The translations under genes were made by a program, and so were the position numbers. The notes beneath the pieces were generated by a model, which worked only from the letters and a program-made list of their open reading frames with translations, ran no database searches and was not told the DNA's origin. Source: JBJSXJ01 sp044235425 (GTDB lineage Bacteria; Planctomycetota; Planctomycetia; Pirellulales; Pirellulaceae). From it: 64,000 nt of DNA. The first letter of the stretch is position 1. Every line of letters begins with the position of its first letter. The stretch is taken from assembly GCA_044235425.1 (NCBI GenBank), contig JBIIHW010000028.1:1-64000 (forward strand). The letters run 5' to 3'. Positions 55,201-62,408 of this stretch are shown here, in pieces.

Positions 55201-55347
55201 AGCAGCGCACCCAGTAACGCACCAGACAGCAGACCAGCTTGCGAACCTAATAACGAGGCCCATAGCGGACACAAGAGCATGTTGCCCAGTACGGTGCCCA
55301 GTACGGTGCTCGAGAGTCCATCGGGCGAAGATTTTAGCGGCAATCAT
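52201..55347 (-). CDS. Secreted right-handed beta-helix protein with PDZ-like domain
   Basis: 1,048 residues. A signal/anchor region (~28-65), an Ala/Thr-rich linker, then a pectate-lyase-like parallel beta-helix (~90-700: REIHVDPRGDDKNPGTADKP, HGLTFRHAARTFMQ, CLIRGIGLVEKQAAGVQIA, NVFLHGGLKLREGFHRRVTN), a short PDZ-like domain (~765-870: VPRDSPAAADGFQSQDLIQS) and a discoidin-like C-terminal domain (~890-1048: KVDLGCGREIKTIQTWSF). Such proteins bind or cleave polysaccharides. ATG 55347 has a weak GAAAG site; ATG 55263 has none. It stands alone, 26 bp from the next gene on the same strand. Confidence 0.8.
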   Translation of the reverse strand: MIAAKIFARWTLEHRTGHRTGQHALVSAMGLVIRFASWSAVWCVTGCAAWYGVPCGSEYGIAAAQETAATTTAATATTAALQPAPVTSTREIHVDPRGDDKNPGTADKPVASPLAAQALARTTRGTVVILHAGTYRLQRRWEFTQDDHDVTVRSAPGEKVIMTSDRLLNLKWRPFRDGIWQADLGRQILAEPSQPEDAPGQSLLAIDELFVNGERQRMARYPNFDPAVRPFGGFAADAISRQRAARWANPAGGYLHALHPGAWGGVHFLITGKDRDGTPQIEGGLQNNRGSGMHAQHRYVENIWEELDAPGEWFHDQNSNTLYFFPPEELDLTAATVEFPVGSQLIRLQGSQQQPVKKVQFHGLTFRHAARTFMQTKEPLLRSDWTIAREGAVFLEGTEDCGLFDCQFDQMGGNAIFVSRYNRRAHVVGCDIRDTGASAIAFVGDPSAVRNPLFEYGQRQTLERLDREPGPKSDDYPAECLVEDCLIRGIGLVEKQAAGVQIAMASAITVRHCSIYDASRAGINIGDGCWGGHLIEHCDVFDTVQETGDHGSFNSWGRDRYWGLRNEPTELLPELAKLDAVKPTILRHNRWRCDHGWDVDLDDGSSNYEITNNVFLHGGLKLREGFHRRVTNNIGVDCGFHPHVWYHLGGNGISNDEVTRNIWAGAHAPAIMPSGKWGREVDFNLFTTSDADRIKFAAHGCDAHSLTGDPLFVNRERGDYRVQDGSPALQLGFQNFSMQDFGVQKAALKKVARVPKLPGNEPAQRPSAARPKLVGEHFWRGAIVRNLAGDEFSAFGVPKDAGGVHLKTVPRDSPAAADGFQSQDLIQSLNQQPVKNVADLWRLQNAAAGQPLMVQFVREQKTNELVIKRYLFTKTESAAANAFLSIRLEKSPDVLPFAALTTQPATNNEPTNMLFDGQLARNYGPVFGNGVEGGLYKVDLGCGREIKTIQTWSFQQNGVRGPQHFTLYGSTSETDPGWNTRDRKLFRALLEVDATSSPADPFQATRIQSSDDQNIGSYRWLLWQVHSVTPLGENTAFQEFQVLGPQGK

Positions 55348-55373
55348 TCAGCAACGTCTTTCAAATAACGGAG

Positions 55374-55961
55374 TCACTGCTTTGGCAACTCCAGTTCAAT
55401 AGCACCGATGGCCACGCCCGTGCGAGGTGCGTCGTCGGCGATCCGAGTGTCGATATAGAAGCACAATTCCAGAAGTCCCTGTTTATCAAACTTCACATAT
55501 CGTCGCTGCGTCGGTGTGAGCTTCGTCGCGAGCACTTTTTGCGCCTCTTGATAGAGCTCATCGAGTGTTTTCGGTGGGGCACCTTCGTTGTGCATGCCCA
55601 GCTGGTCGCCCTTTTCGGACCATTTTTGATTCGGTGCGTTTTCGGGCCTCGGTGCAGGTGCAGGTGCAGGTGCGTTACGGTTGAATTCGCTATAGTTTCG
55701 CTCGACGACCTTATTGCTGCGGACCAGGATCTCCGTGCGGTTGCCGAAACCTGCTGAGCTGGAAAAGGCGACGGTGTAACGGTAGTTGCCACCGCATTTC
55801 ATTTTGAGCTCTTGCCAGGTCTTCAGGCTCCCAGCGAGCGCTTCATCGGCTGAAACCGAACTCTCTGCGGCAGCCTTCTCCTGCGCGCCCACGTGAAGAG
55901 CCAGCGTAACTGAGAGGGCCAGCGCACAAGTCGTTAACATCAACTTCGAAAACCATTTCAT
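55374..55961 (-). CDS. Small exported protein, unknown function
   Basis: 195 residues: signal peptide MKWFSKLMLTTCALALSVTL ... VGAQ, then a beta-rich domain (NYRYTVAFSSSAGFGNRTEI, VRSNKVVERNY) interrupted by a proline/alanine run (APAPAPAPRPE), ending DDAPRTGVAIGAIELELPK. ATG 55961 has GGAG seven bases upstream; the in-frame start at 56231 would add 90 residues that overlap the neighbouring terminator and is rejected. I do not recognise the family. The C-terminal beta layout resembles small protease-inhibitor-like folds, a weak suggestion only. Confidence 0.7.
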   Translation of the reverse strand: MKWFSKLMLTTCALALSVTLALHVGAQEKAAAESSVSADEALAGSLKTWQELKMKCGGNYRYTVAFSSSAGFGNRTEILVRSNKVVERNYSEFNRNAPAPAPAPRPENAPNQKWSEKGDQLGMHNEGAPPKTLDELYQEAQKVLATKLTPTQRRYVKFDKQGLLELCFYIDTRIADDAPRTGVAIGAIELELPKQ

Positions 55962-56179
55962 GGTGCAACTCCAAGAATGAACGTTTCGCGTGGGACTTGT
56001 CGCCTTGCAGGTCAGGCCAGCCGTCGGAGCACACCCGCGAAGGAAGTGTCTCTCCGACGACAGGATACTCGCGGTCTTACCCACAGTGTCCACGTGACAA
56101 ATCCCGCGGCTGTATTGCAATCGGGTGTGAAGATGCGGAACCACGAGACGGCTATTTTTTACTGGCAGTCTGACCGACC

Positions 56180-56212
56180 AAAAAAAACGCGACCGCTGGA
56201 ATGGCGGTCGCG
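56180..56212 (-). terminator. Rho-independent terminator of the lipoprotein gene
   Basis: A perfect 9-bp stem CGCGACCGC/GCGGTCGCG (56188-56196 with 56204-56212), 7-nt loop, followed on the minus strand by eight T. It lies 37 bases past the stop at 56249. Confidence 0.93.
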
Positions 56213-56248
56213 AGCAGACGATCCATGGCACGAGGCCGAACAGGAGCC

Positions 56249-56566
56249 TTAGTTCTTAGGCTCTTCCTTCGGAGCGTCAGCCTTCGGCGCATCAGCCTTG
56301 GGCTCTTCCTTCGGAGCATCAGCCTTTGGAGCATCAGCCTTGGGCTCTTCCTTCGGAGCGTCAGCCTTCGGCTCTTCCTTGGCGGGTTCTTCCTTCGCTG
56401 GTTCTTCCTTCGCTGGTTCTTCCTTGGCAGGCTCAGCGGGCTTAGCACCCTTCATGTCGCCAGCTTCGATTACCTTGCCATCACCAGGACGCGATTCGGT
56501 CGCTGGACCACAACCGACGATCATTCCTGCCATCACCACGACCACTAACGCGAGCAGCTTCTTCAT
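56249..56566 (-). CDS. Small repeat-rich lipoprotein
   Basis: 105 residues: lipoprotein signal MKKLLALVVVVMAGMIVGCG with the cysteine of the lipobox, then an acidic/lysine/proline repeat tail: PAKEE four times, then EEPKADAP units to the end. The tail should be extended and charged. Similar short Lys/Glu/Ala/Pro lipoproteins occur widely in planctomycetes as abundant surface proteins of unknown role. It has its own terminator. The repeats make length variation likely. Confidence 0.8.
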   Translation of the reverse strand: MKKLLALVVVVMAGMIVGCGPATESRPGDGKVIEAGDMKGAKPAEPAKEEPAKEEPAKEEPAKEEPKADAPKEEPKADAPKADAPKEEPKADAPKADAPKEEPKN

Positions 56567-56860
56567 GGACTCACCTTCCCCACAGATAGACTAAACACAG
56601 GGCCGATCTCACCAAAACCGCTTTGGCTCCGATCGCCGAAATCCGAGCCACCGGGACTCGACCGTGAGCGCTTCCGCAGGCCAAGCCAACGGTTGTTCTC
56701 CACCCGTAATGATGCCATGGAACTCGAAGTTATTCCCCGAACTCCACTAAAACGGAGAATTTTTTCGCCGTTTGTCGCCTGAATCTAGGAAGTTTTTACC
56801 GGTTTGGGAATAATGGGCGCCGCCAGAGACTCTGGAACAGGCAGAAAACAAGGTTCGCAT

Positions 56861-57448
56861 ATGGTTCCGGTCCCAATCTTCGAAACGGTCGCTGGCTGGG
56901 TGCAGCTGCACCACGCATCGCTCTACCGGTATGCCTATCGGCTCACCGGCAGCCCGGCGGACGCCGAGGATCTAACTCAACAAACTTTCCTCGTTGCCCT
57001 GGAACATGCCGGTTCGGTGCGCGACGAAGAAAGAGTGCGTTCGTGGCTGTTTACTGTGCTGCGAAATCGGTTTTGGAAACAACGACGGCGGCCGCAACCG
57101 ATGGTGGCTCGCGAAGAATTTAACTGGAGCGAGCTACCCGATCCGGACGCCGAAAACGACTTATCCGATGCGTTCGCTCACCTCCCTTGTGATCAATCCA
57201 CCCTGCAGTCTGCCCTCCAAGAACTTCCCGAATCCTTTCGCCTGGTGCTGCTGATGTTTTATTTCGAAGAACTGTCGTATCGGCAGATTGCCGAACAACT
57301 GCAGGTTCCCGTGGGCACCGTGATGAGCCGGCTGGCGCGCGGCAAAGAACACCTGCGAGTTCGTTTGGCGGCGATGGTTGATCCCGAATTGCCGTCCTCA
57401 AAGTCGACGGCCGCGTGGCGGGGAACATCACCCGCCGTCGGCCATTGA
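56861..57448 (+). CDS. ECF-type RNA polymerase sigma factor
   Basis: 195 residues from ATG 56861 (AAGG seven bases upstream); ATG 56813 would add 16 residues without family resemblance. Sigma region 2 (YRYAYRLTGSPADAEDLTQQ, VRSWLFTVLRNRFWKQRRR) and region 4 (LPESFRLVLLMFYFEELSYR, VPVGTVMSRLARGKEHLR) are complete. It directs RNA polymerase to a small regulon. The gene that follows at 57501 probably codes for its membrane regulator. Confidence 0.9.
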   Translation: MVPVPIFETVAGWVQLHHASLYRYAYRLTGSPADAEDLTQQTFLVALEHAGSVRDEERVRSWLFTVLRNRFWKQRRRPQPMVAREEFNWSELPDPDAENDLSDAFAHLPCDQSTLQSALQELPESFRLVLLMFYFEELSYRQIAEQLQVPVGTVMSRLARGKEHLRVRLAAMVDPELPSSKSTAAWRGTSPAVGH

Positions 57449-57500
57449 GCTCACCTGGCATTACCTCGCAAAAACCTTACTCCTGGAGAAGGAATAACGG

Positions 57501-58247
57501 ATGACCGATTGGGAATCACCCGACGATTTGGCCGAAAGCGGCCGCTCCGCCAAACTCACCGCCGCTCTGCATGATGTGCAGATTCCGGCGGGACTGGCCG
57601 AGCGCCTCTTAGCCAAGCTGGACGAATCGCCCGTGACGATCACGGATACGACTGCGCCATCCGATCGCATTGTCGCCATCCCTGCCGCGAATAGCAGCCC
57701 GTCGTTCGCCGCCGATTCCCCGCGGCGTTCTGCGCGTTTTTCGGTCGTCTCGCTGATGGCCAGCGTCGCTCTGGTGAGCCTCTTGGGACTCGCGGGTACC
57801 TGGACTCTTCAGCATCTCTTCCGGCGGGCTCCCGTAGCCGTGCAGTCGCTCGACGAGCTATCGCAGGCTCCCGTTATTTGGACCAGTCAACTCACGGCCC
57901 ACTGGCATGACGACAGCGAACCGGTGCCCGCGGGCTACGAACTCGGCGCGCCGCTGCGATATTCCCACGCACCTTGGCAAATCATCGCCACGGACTACGA
58001 CTCCCACGCCGTCGCCTACCAGTTGGCCACCGCAGGCGACGCCTGCTTGTTCGTCGTCCATACGTCGTGTGATTTCCTGGAGGATGGTGGTCCTTGCCGT
58101 CGGTTACCGGCGACCGCTGGCTGGGATGTGGGCGCATGGCGCCGAGGTTCGCGTCTCTTTCTGCTCGCCGCGCGGGATCATCAGCGGCGATTGGAGGAGT
58201 TTCTCCAGCCACCCGCAACGAACGTAGCGCTGGCCAGTCGTCGTTAA
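57501..58247 (+). CDS. Single-pass membrane protein, probable sigma-factor regulator
   Basis: 248 residues: cytoplasmic N-terminus (~1-78, LHDVQIPAGLAERLLAKLDE), one membrane helix (~83-103), periplasmic C-terminal domain (~110-248). It begins 52 bp after the ECF sigma gene with GGAGAAGGA in front of the start, so the two are co-transcribed. Position and topology point to an anti-sigma factor, but the HxxxCxxC motif of zinc anti-sigmas is absent and I recognise no domain; the assignment rests on context. Confidence 0.6.
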   Translation: MTDWESPDDLAESGRSAKLTAALHDVQIPAGLAERLLAKLDESPVTITDTTAPSDRIVAIPAANSSPSFAADSPRRSARFSVVSLMASVALVSLLGLAGTWTLQHLFRRAPVAVQSLDELSQAPVIWTSQLTAHWHDDSEPVPAGYELGAPLRYSHAPWQIIATDYDSHAVAYQLATAGDACLFVVHTSCDFLEDGGPCRRLPATAGWDVGAWRRGSRLFLLAARDHQRRLEEFLQPPATNVALASRR

Positions 58248-58389
58248 GCGAACCTCAGCCTGATAAACCTTGACGCCTGCGTCATGGAATCTGGCCAGCG
58301 CAAGCGGGTTGAACCTGTTGCAACAATTCCGCCGACTGTCCGTAGAAGGGATGAGTTATTCGGGCGTTCGGCGGCGAAAGGAATCGGCC

Positions 58390-58917
58390 ATGAAATGCAC
58401 TCCAGTGAGCTGTTCGAAGGCCCTCGTGGTCAGCATCTGTTGCGCCCTCGGTTGGCTCAGTGCCCAGCCCGTCGCGCTCAGCCAGGAACGACTCGGACAG
58501 GAACGACTCGGACAGGAACGACTCGGACAGGAACGACTCGGAAGGGGCCCAGAGCCGGTCGGTCGAGTGCGTGAGTCGTCGTCGACGCTCCCGCCGCCCG
58601 TCAACCTCGCGCGCCCCACCCCAGATCCCGGCTTTGCCGCCCGCTCCCCATCCGATTCCGCTCAGAGTTGGAATTACTTGGCGGAGCAAAAACGGCAGGA
58701 AGATCCGAAAGCAGCCATCCGCCGCAAAGCAGAACTGAAAGCGGCCCAGCGACAAGCTCGGTTGGCAGCTCAGCAGTGGTACGGCGTCTCCAACGCTCGC
58801 CCCACCGTTTCCGCGACACCCACCATGAGCGTCTACTCGACCGCCCGTGTCACACCCGGCCCCGCTCCCAATCAGTGGCGGATTTCGGATCGCGTCGTCA
58901 TCCACGATCTGCCCTAG
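58390..58917 (+). CDS. Exported protein with QERLG repeats, unknown function
   Basis: 175 residues: signal peptide (ALVVSICCALGWLSAQPVAL), four tandem QERLG units (a 15-bp DNA repeat at about 58486-58540), a proline-rich segment, a helical Arg/Lys/Gln-rich stretch (AIRRKAELKAAQRQARLAAQ) and a short C-terminus. AAAGGA lies seven bases before ATG 58390; the longer frame from 58270 is rejected. No family recognised. It is the third gene on the strand after the sigma/regulator pair but 142 bp away. Confidence 0.6.
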   Translation: MKCTPVSCSKALVVSICCALGWLSAQPVALSQERLGQERLGQERLGQERLGRGPEPVGRVRESSSTLPPPVNLARPTPDPGFAARSPSDSAQSWNYLAEQKRQEDPKAAIRRKAELKAAQRQARLAAQQWYGVSNARPTVSATPTMSVYSTARVTPGPAPNQWRISDRVVIHDLP

Positions 58918-58964
58918 CGTCGTGCTCGAATCCACTGGGATTTGAGTTTGTTTGACTCACAACC

Positions 58965-59285
58965 TTAGCTTGGTCGTTTTACTGCCGCCGCGGTCGCGAC
59001 TAGATCTAATTGCACGAGTCGAGCGGCAGGACTGCCGGCGCTAACGCCGCTGAGCCCAGAAGCGCTCGGTTCCCGGAACTCCTCGGCGGCCGAACCCGAA
59101 AGCCCCGCCGCCTTTTGTGGACAGCCATGACAGCCGCCACCGCAGCCTGCCACCGAACCGGTCTGATCGGTCGCTCGCCCCCACCAGCTTGCCTGCAGCG
59201 TTCGAGCCGCTTGCCAAGCAACGTAGGCTGCCGCCCAGGCTACCGCCATCAAAACAATCGTGGTTTGCCAGGAGTGGTGCGTCAT
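58965..59285 (-). CDS. FeoB-associated Cys-rich membrane protein
   Basis: 106 residues: one N-terminal membrane helix (TTIVLMAVAWAAAYVAWQAA) followed by a cluster CGGGCHGC, then a Gly/Ser/Ala-rich tail. This is the layout of the FeoB-associated Cys-rich family (PF12669), small proteins encoded after feoB that may help iron pass or be sensed. It follows feoB by 48 bp on the same strand, and the 8-bp repeat at 59288-59335 fills that gap. Confidence 0.8.
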   Translation of the reverse strand: MTHHSWQTTIVLMAVAWAAAYVAWQAARTLQASWWGRATDQTGSVAGCGGGCHGCPQKAAGLSGSAAEEFREPSASGLSGVSAGSPAARLVQLDLVATAAAVKRPS

Positions 59286-59287
59286 CG

Positions 59288-59335
59288 CAGCGTTACAGCG
59301 TTACAGCGTTACAGAGCTACAGCGTTACAAAGCTA
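59288..59335. repeat. 8-bp tandem repeat in the feoB-to-Cys-rich gene gap
   Basis: Six units of CAGCGTTA, four perfect and two altered (CAGAGCTA and CAAAGCTA), running from just before the start of the Cys-rich gene through the feoB stop codon (59333-59335). Confidence 0.85.
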
Positions 59336-61684
59336 CATAGTCCAGCGGCTGCCGACCTGATAGACCAGCATCGCCGCTAGGTAGGCCAGTCCGGTCATAT
59401 AGACAAAGGTAAAAATTGGCCAGCGCCAACTGTTTGTCTCGCGGCGAATCACCGCCAGCGTCGAGACGCACTGAGCACAGAGCGCGAAAAAGACCATGAT
59501 CGACAGTGCGACCGGAATGGAAAAGACTTTTTGGTCAGCCGGCTTCCCCGAGTTGGCGTCCCAAGTGGCACTTCGCAATTGGTTTTGCAACGATTCCGAT
59601 TCCGCATCGGTCTCGGTGCCTAAGTTGTAGATGACTCCCAAAGTGGCCACGACCACTTCGCGCGCGGGAAACGACGCCAGAGCTGCACAGCCGATGCGCC
59701 AGTCCCAGCCGAGCGGTCGGACCAGCGGTTCCAAACGAGTGCCAAGTTGGCCGAGGTAACTCGCTTGCAGATAGGCACCCTCCAGACGATTCCGCGCCGC
59801 TTGCTCGGCGAGCTGAATCGCCGCAAGTTGACTTTCGAGCTCCGCACGCTCGGCGGCCGTGGTCGGCGCCTCCGCTAATTGCTGCTGCAGCTGCGCCAGT
59901 TCGAGTGCTAACTTCTCGGGGCGCTCCACGACTGCCGGATCGAGTGCCTGCGGGGAACGGGGAAAGTAGGCCGCGGCCCAGACCAGAATCGAGACCGCCA
60001 GAATCAGCGTTCCAGCTCGCTGAATAAATGCCCAGCCGCGATCCAGCATACGGTGAAGCACGATTCCAATTCCTGGAATTTTGTAACTGGGAAGCTCCAT
60101 CACGAACGGCGGAGTCACACCATGCAGAATGGTTCGCTTGAGCAGCAAGGCGACCAAGATCGCGACGACAATTCCCAGCGCGTACATCGCCAGGATCAGT
60201 AGAGCTCGTAAGGTGATGACCCCACCGAGATACCGCTGGTCGGGAAAAAAGGCGTTGATCATCAGTAAGTAAACGGGCAAGCGAGCACTGCAACTCATCA
60301 GCGGTGCGACAAGAATCGTCACCAGCCGATCCCGTGGATTTTCGATCACTCGGGCGGACATGATGCCGGGAATCGCACAGGCAAACGATGAGAGTAGCGG
60401 AATGAAAGATCGACCGCTCAATCCCACTCGCGACATTAAACGATCCATGAGGTAAGCCGCTCGAGCCATGTAGCCGCAGTCTTCCAGGATCGCAATGAAG
60501 AAAAAGAGCGTAAAAATTTGCGGGAGAAAAACGAGCACTCCACCCACACCCTCAATCACTCCGTTGACCAGCAGCGATTGCAGCGGCCCCGGCGCAATCG
60601 TATTCTCGACCCACTCACTGAGACCACCTTTAAGCCAATCGAGAAGCAGTTTTGCCGGTTCGGCAACCCAGTACACGGATTGAAACATGAGTGTCATCAG
60701 CAGCACGAAGATGATCGTCCCGGCCACTCGATGCGTTAACACTCGGTCCAGTTTATCGCCAAACGAAACAGGGCGTTGAGCGGGCCGAGTGACGACGTCG
60801 GTCAGCACTTCCGCGACCCAGCCATACCTGGCAATCGCCTCCACGCCAGGGACCGCCAGTCCACTGTCGGCCAGCCTCTGCCGTGCCGGGGGAATGGCCG
60901 CGAGGAGCTGCGGGGTTACGCCGGGCAACGACGCCTTGGCTAGATAGCCGGTGGTATCGAGCAGCAAGCGTTCGATGAGATATCGAGGTAACTGAGCGGA
61001 TTCGCCCGCCGCCGCCACGATTTGGCTGAGCGCTGCCACCTCACGCTGAAAGGACTCGGGAAATGGACTCGCACGGCCCGCGACCGTCGCCGCTCCCACG
61101 GCCCCCACCGATCTCGACTTGCGCGCCGCTTGACAAGCGGATTGCAGGACACCCAAGAGGCGTTCGAGTCCCTGTTTGCGATGGGCCTGAATGGGGATCA
61201 CCGGTAAGCCCAGCTGCCGCTCCAAACGGGCCACATCCAGTCGCAATCCCTTGGACTCTGCCAGATCGATCATGTTGAGCGCCACGACCGTGGGACGCCC
61301 CAGTTCCAGCACTTGATTGACCAGATACAGATTTCGCTCCAGATTGCTCGCATCGACAATGCAGAGCACGATGTCGGGCACCGGTGCACCGGCTTGGCGG
61401 CCCAGCAGCACGTCGACAGCAATCATCTCGTCGGGCGAACGCGGCGCGAGACTGTAGGTGCCGGGCAGGTCGATCAGCGTGACCGCTTCGTCCCCCAGCT
61501 GCAGCTGTCCCTCCTTACGTTCCACGGTCACGCCGGGATAGTTGCCGGTCCGTTGACGCACGCCGGAAAGTGCGGCGAAGAGCGTGGATTTGCCGGTATT
61601 GGGATTTCCGATCAAGGCGATCGCGGCAGTCGACGTCTCTGGCGGCGATGAGCGGTTTAGCGAGTCCGGCACGCGTTCGTTCAT
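59333..61684 (-). CDS. feoB: Ferrous iron transporter FeoB
   Basis: 783 residues. N-terminal G domain: GNPNTGKSTLFAAL (G1), PGVTVERKEG (G2), DLPGTYSLAP (G3), NMID (G4); then the regulatory helical region and a membrane domain with two gates (PVYLLMINAFFPDQRYLGG, SFIPLLSSFACAIPGIMSAR). An added coiled stretch near 600-650 (EKLALELAQLQQQLAEAP) precedes the last helices and is longer than in E. coli FeoB. ATG 61684 with AGGGAAC in front is preferred; TTG 61714 is not credible. It is third in the feoA-feoA-feoB operon. Confidence 0.96.
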   Translation of the reverse strand: MNERVPDSLNRSSPPETSTAAIALIGNPNTGKSTLFAALSGVRQRTGNYPGVTVERKEGQLQLGDEAVTLIDLPGTYSLAPRSPDEMIAVDVLLGRQAGAPVPDIVLCIVDASNLERNLYLVNQVLELGRPTVVALNMIDLAESKGLRLDVARLERQLGLPVIPIQAHRKQGLERLLGVLQSACQAARKSRSVGAVGAATVAGRASPFPESFQREVAALSQIVAAAGESAQLPRYLIERLLLDTTGYLAKASLPGVTPQLLAAIPPARQRLADSGLAVPGVEAIARYGWVAEVLTDVVTRPAQRPVSFGDKLDRVLTHRVAGTIIFVLLMTLMFQSVYWVAEPAKLLLDWLKGGLSEWVENTIAPGPLQSLLVNGVIEGVGGVLVFLPQIFTLFFFIAILEDCGYMARAAYLMDRLMSRVGLSGRSFIPLLSSFACAIPGIMSARVIENPRDRLVTILVAPLMSCSARLPVYLLMINAFFPDQRYLGGVITLRALLILAMYALGIVVAILVALLLKRTILHGVTPPFVMELPSYKIPGIGIVLHRMLDRGWAFIQRAGTLILAVSILVWAAAYFPRSPQALDPAVVERPEKLALELAQLQQQLAEAPTTAAERAELESQLAAIQLAEQAARNRLEGAYLQASYLGQLGTRLEPLVRPLGWDWRIGCAALASFPAREVVVATLGVIYNLGTETDAESESLQNQLRSATWDANSGKPADQKVFSIPVALSIMVFFALCAQCVSTLAVIRRETNSWRWPIFTFVYMTGLAYLAAMLVYQVGSRWTM

Positions 61685-61710
61685 GTTCCCTGGAACCTCT
61701 CCCGCTAAAC

Positions 61711-61950
61711 TCAACTCACCACGGCGATCTGGACCAAGCGTGCCTCACTTTTCCGCAAGCTAAGACGATAGCCCCGCAATTCAAATTCCAGCGGATCACC
61801 CAGCGGCGCCTGGCCACGCAGCTCCAGTTCCACGCCGGGGGTCAGCCCCATTTCCAGCAGCCGCACCGACGTTTCGTCGCTGCCTTGAACCGCTATCACT
61901 CGGGCTCGCTGCCCCTGCGGCAATCGGTCCAGCGTCGTGGCAGATGTCAT
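61711..61950 (-). CDS. feoA: FeoA-domain protein (second)
   Basis: 79 residues, one SH3-like FeoA domain: RARVIAVQGSDETSVRLLEM, GLTPGVELELRGQAP, EFELRGYRLSLRKSEARLVQ. FeoA assists FeoB at the inner membrane. ATG 61950 overlaps the stop of the preceding feoA by four bases (ATGA), and its own stop lies 26 bp before feoB. The in-frame extension to 62064 overlaps the other feoA and is rejected. Confidence 0.9.
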   Translation of the reverse strand: MTSATTLDRLPQGQRARVIAVQGSDETSVRLLEMGLTPGVELELRGQAPLGDPLEFELRGYRLSLRKSEARLVQIAVVS

Positions 61951-62177
61951 GAATCGGCGCCCACTTCGACGAGCACGCTGCAGGCTTCGGTTTCCCGAAA
62001 GCAGAGCTTGCAGCCGCCCAGCCGGATAATGCAGGGGCTCCCCGATTGAATCATTTCCACGCACACTCCGGAGCGTAAACCAAGCTCTTCCAGCCGGTGG
62101 ACATCATCGGGGCGGCCCATGAGCTGTCCGACGACGGCCGATTGTCCGGGTGGCAGTTGCATCAGGGGCAGGAGCAT
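61947..62177 (-). CDS. feoA: FeoA-domain protein (first), cysteine-rich variant
   Basis: 76 residues, SH3-like FeoA domain: GQSAVVGQLMGRPDDVHRLE, ELGLRSGVCVEMIQSG, IIRLGGCKLCFRETEACSVL. It has five cysteines, unusual for FeoA (Cys near SGVCVE, SPCIIR, GCKLC and EAC), which might bind iron or respond to redox. ATG 62177 or 62162 are both possible. It is the first gene of the feo operon, directly downstream of a Fur-like palindrome. Confidence 0.85.
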   Translation of the reverse strand: MLLPLMQLPPGQSAVVGQLMGRPDDVHRLEELGLRSGVCVEMIQSGSPCIIRLGGCKLCFRETEACSVLVEVGADS

Positions 62178-62254
62178 TTGCACGGTGCGAACTCCGCAAG
62201 GTGACTGAAGTGCAGGCCGACCCAGGTCCAACTACGCCTGAATCCGGCTTGATG

Positions 62255-62277
62255 TTATTGAGACTCATTCCCAATAA
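62255..62277. promoter_or_regulatory. Fur-like operator upstream of the feo operon
   Basis: A 23-bp near-palindrome with outer arms TTATTG and CAATAA and core AGACTCATTCC; 9 of 11 base pairs match about the centre at 62266. It resembles the TTGAGAxTCATTCTCAA form of Fur boxes. It lies 78 bp before the first feoA and 132 bp before hom on the other strand; iron regulation of feo is the likely use. Confidence 0.65.
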
Positions 62278-62408
62278 CGACTGAAATCATAAGCAGTGGC
62301 GACGGATTAAGCAACTACGCCCTGGAGCGTGACGCCTTGACGGTCAGCTAGTTTGATTTTTAGGATGGCCCTTCCTGGTTTTTCCGGAACTCCCATCGGC
62401 GGCTCGTG

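Noticed and set aside
55962..56231. 90-residue N-terminal extension of the small exported protein
   Set aside because: It overlaps the terminator hairpin of the lipoprotein gene and precedes a good ribosome site and signal peptide at 55961.
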